The notes beneath the pieces were generated by a model. That model did not search any database, was not told the DNA's origin, and worked only from the letters and a program-made list of their open reading frames with translations. From NCBI RefSeq assembly GCF_001650695.1, contig NZ_LWQS01000063.1, positions 1-43,919 on the forward strand: 43,919 nt of DNA. Direction: 5' to 3'. Of the stretch, positions 43,248-43,919 are shown piece after piece; within the stretch, counting starts at the first letter, position 1, and every line of letters starts with the position of its first letter. Source of the DNA: Chloroflexus islandicus (GTDB taxonomy: Bacteria > Chloroflexota > Chloroflexia > Chloroflexales > Chloroflexaceae). The translations under genes and the position numbers were made by a program.

Positions 43248-43250
43248 GGT

Positions 43251-43871
43251 GTGCCAAGCATTGCGGTGTTGTTGAGCGGCAGCGGCAGCAACTTGCAGGC
43301 GCTGCTCGATGCGCAGGCTGCCGGTGAGCTGGCCGGCGAAGTGACGTTAGTAGTCAGTGACCGCGCCCAAGCTTATGGTTTGCAGCGGGCGCTTAACGCC
43401 GGGATTGCCGCCGCGCACGTGCCGCTCAGCGCGCCGCGCGGCCCGCTGCGCCAACAATGGGAACGGCGCTTGGCCGGCGTGGTCGCTTGCTTTGAGCCAG
43501 ACCTGATCGTGCTAGCCGGCTTCATGCGCGTGCTCTCGGCAACGTTTCTCGAACAGTTTCCCAATCGGGTCATCAACCAACACCCGGCGCTCTTGCCTGC
43601 CGATGGCGGCGATACTGTCACCACCAGCAGCGGCATTGTGATTCCGGCCCTGCGCGGCGCGCACGTGGTGGCCGACGCCATTCGCCTTGGCCTGCCGGTC
43701 ACTGGTTGCACGATCCACCGGGTGACGCCGCGGGTTGATGATGGCCCGATTTTGGCCAGCGCCGAAGTGCCGGTGATGCCCGGCGATACGGTCGAATCGT
43801 TGCACGAACGGATCAAGGCGGTGGAGCGGCGGTTGATCGTGGCCACCGTGAACCGGTTGTTGGGGGGATAA
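43251..43871 (+). CDS. purN: phosphoribosylglycinamide formyltransferase
   Basis: A 206-residue folate-dependent GAR transformylase, the next step after PurD. The N-terminus IAVLLSGSGSNLQALLDA, the catalytic INQHPALLP (Asn and His) and GCTIHRVTPRVDDGPIL (Asp) are present. Between HPALLP and GAHVVADAI there are about a dozen residues (DGGDTVTTSSGIVIPAL) more than in E. coli or human PurN. The GTG start follows GGAG, which overlaps the purD stop region, so the two are one operon. Confidence 0.92.
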   Translation: MPSIAVLLSGSGSNLQALLDAQAAGELAGEVTLVVSDRAQAYGLQRALNAGIAAAHVPLSAPRGPLRQQWERRLAGVVACFEPDLIVLAGFMRVLSATFLEQFPNRVINQHPALLPADGGDTVTTSSGIVIPALRGAHVVADAIRLGLPVTGCTIHRVTPRVDDGPILASAEVPVMPGDTVESLHERIKAVERRLIVATVNRLLGG

Positions 43872-43883
43872 AACACGGCGGGG

Positions 43884-43917
43884 TAGGGGCGCAGCGTGCT
43901 GCGCCTAGGGGCGCAGC
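43884..43917. repeat. palindromic/direct repeat after purN, runs to window end
   Basis: TAGGGGCGCAGC occurs at 43884-43895 and 43906-43917. Between them GGCGCAGC-gt-GCTGCGCC (43888-43905) is a hairpin. It may act as terminator for purD-purN and belongs to the same style of GC-rich intergenic repeats seen elsewhere; it may continue past the edge. Confidence 0.6.
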
Positions 43918-43919
43918 AC

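Overview
The window looks like a chromosomal segment of a filamentous anoxygenic phototroph of the genus Chloroflexus (C. aurantiacus, C. aggregans or a close relative). Three signatures support this. A 1822-residue three-domain propionyl-CoA synthase of the 3-hydroxypropionate bi-cycle is encoded at 17980-23448. A complete seven-gene alternative complex III (actABCDEFG) lies at 33301-41398. A mevalonate-pathway-type decarboxylase is encoded at 29122-30288. The genus call rests on remembered gene content and protein lengths, not on a database search.

Layout. (1) 1-525: the 5' end of a 16S rRNA gene on the minus strand with its leader and a near-consensus promoter. (2) 526-7038: an alpha-methylacyl-CoA racemase-like gene, then a tight minus-strand run of six genes (barrel-like protein, class II aldolase, DUF507, membrane protein, YtkA-like lipoprotein, thioredoxin-like lipoprotein) and an amidase. 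(3) 7039-11053: repeat-rich DNA holding one gene, a saccharopine-dehydrogenase-family oxidoreductase, with related palindromic repeats on both sides. (4) 11054-17929: a membrane-anchored unknown, recN, an O-antigen-ligase/TPR fusion and a WecA/TagO-type glycosyl-1-phosphate transferase. (5) 17980-23448: propionyl-CoA synthase. (6) 23894-27477: a kinase-like transmembrane protein with a bacterial SH3-like outer domain, a small membrane protein and a GIDE-like membrane protein. (7) 27474-30288: a promoter and terminator-like leader, then guaB and the decarboxylase. (8) 30467-32903: glycerate 2-kinase and ychF on the minus strand. (9) 32904-41398: regulatory region and act operon. (10) 41448-43871: a GIY-YIG (DUF123) protein, purD and purN, ending in another palindromic repeat.

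How the parts work together. Propionyl-CoA synthase turns 3-hydroxypropionate into propionyl-CoA in carbon fixation. The act genes encode the quinol:electron-acceptor oxidoreductase that replaces cytochrome bc1 in cyclic photosynthetic electron flow. guaB, purD and purN belong to purine synthesis. The decarboxylase feeds isoprenoid synthesis, and the polymerase/ligase and WecA-like proteins point to cell-surface polysaccharide.

Most of the window is ordinary Chloroflexus chromosome. The most notable points are the guaB leader with a possible attenuator, the kinase-like receptor with altered catalytic residues, the guaB-decarboxylase pair, the modular intergenic repeats, the Crp/Fnr-like palindrome near the act promoter, and two promoter styles (TTGAC[AG]-N17-TATA[ACG]T and extended -10 TGN-TATA[ACG]T). 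I did not find a clearly undescribed defence or mobile system.
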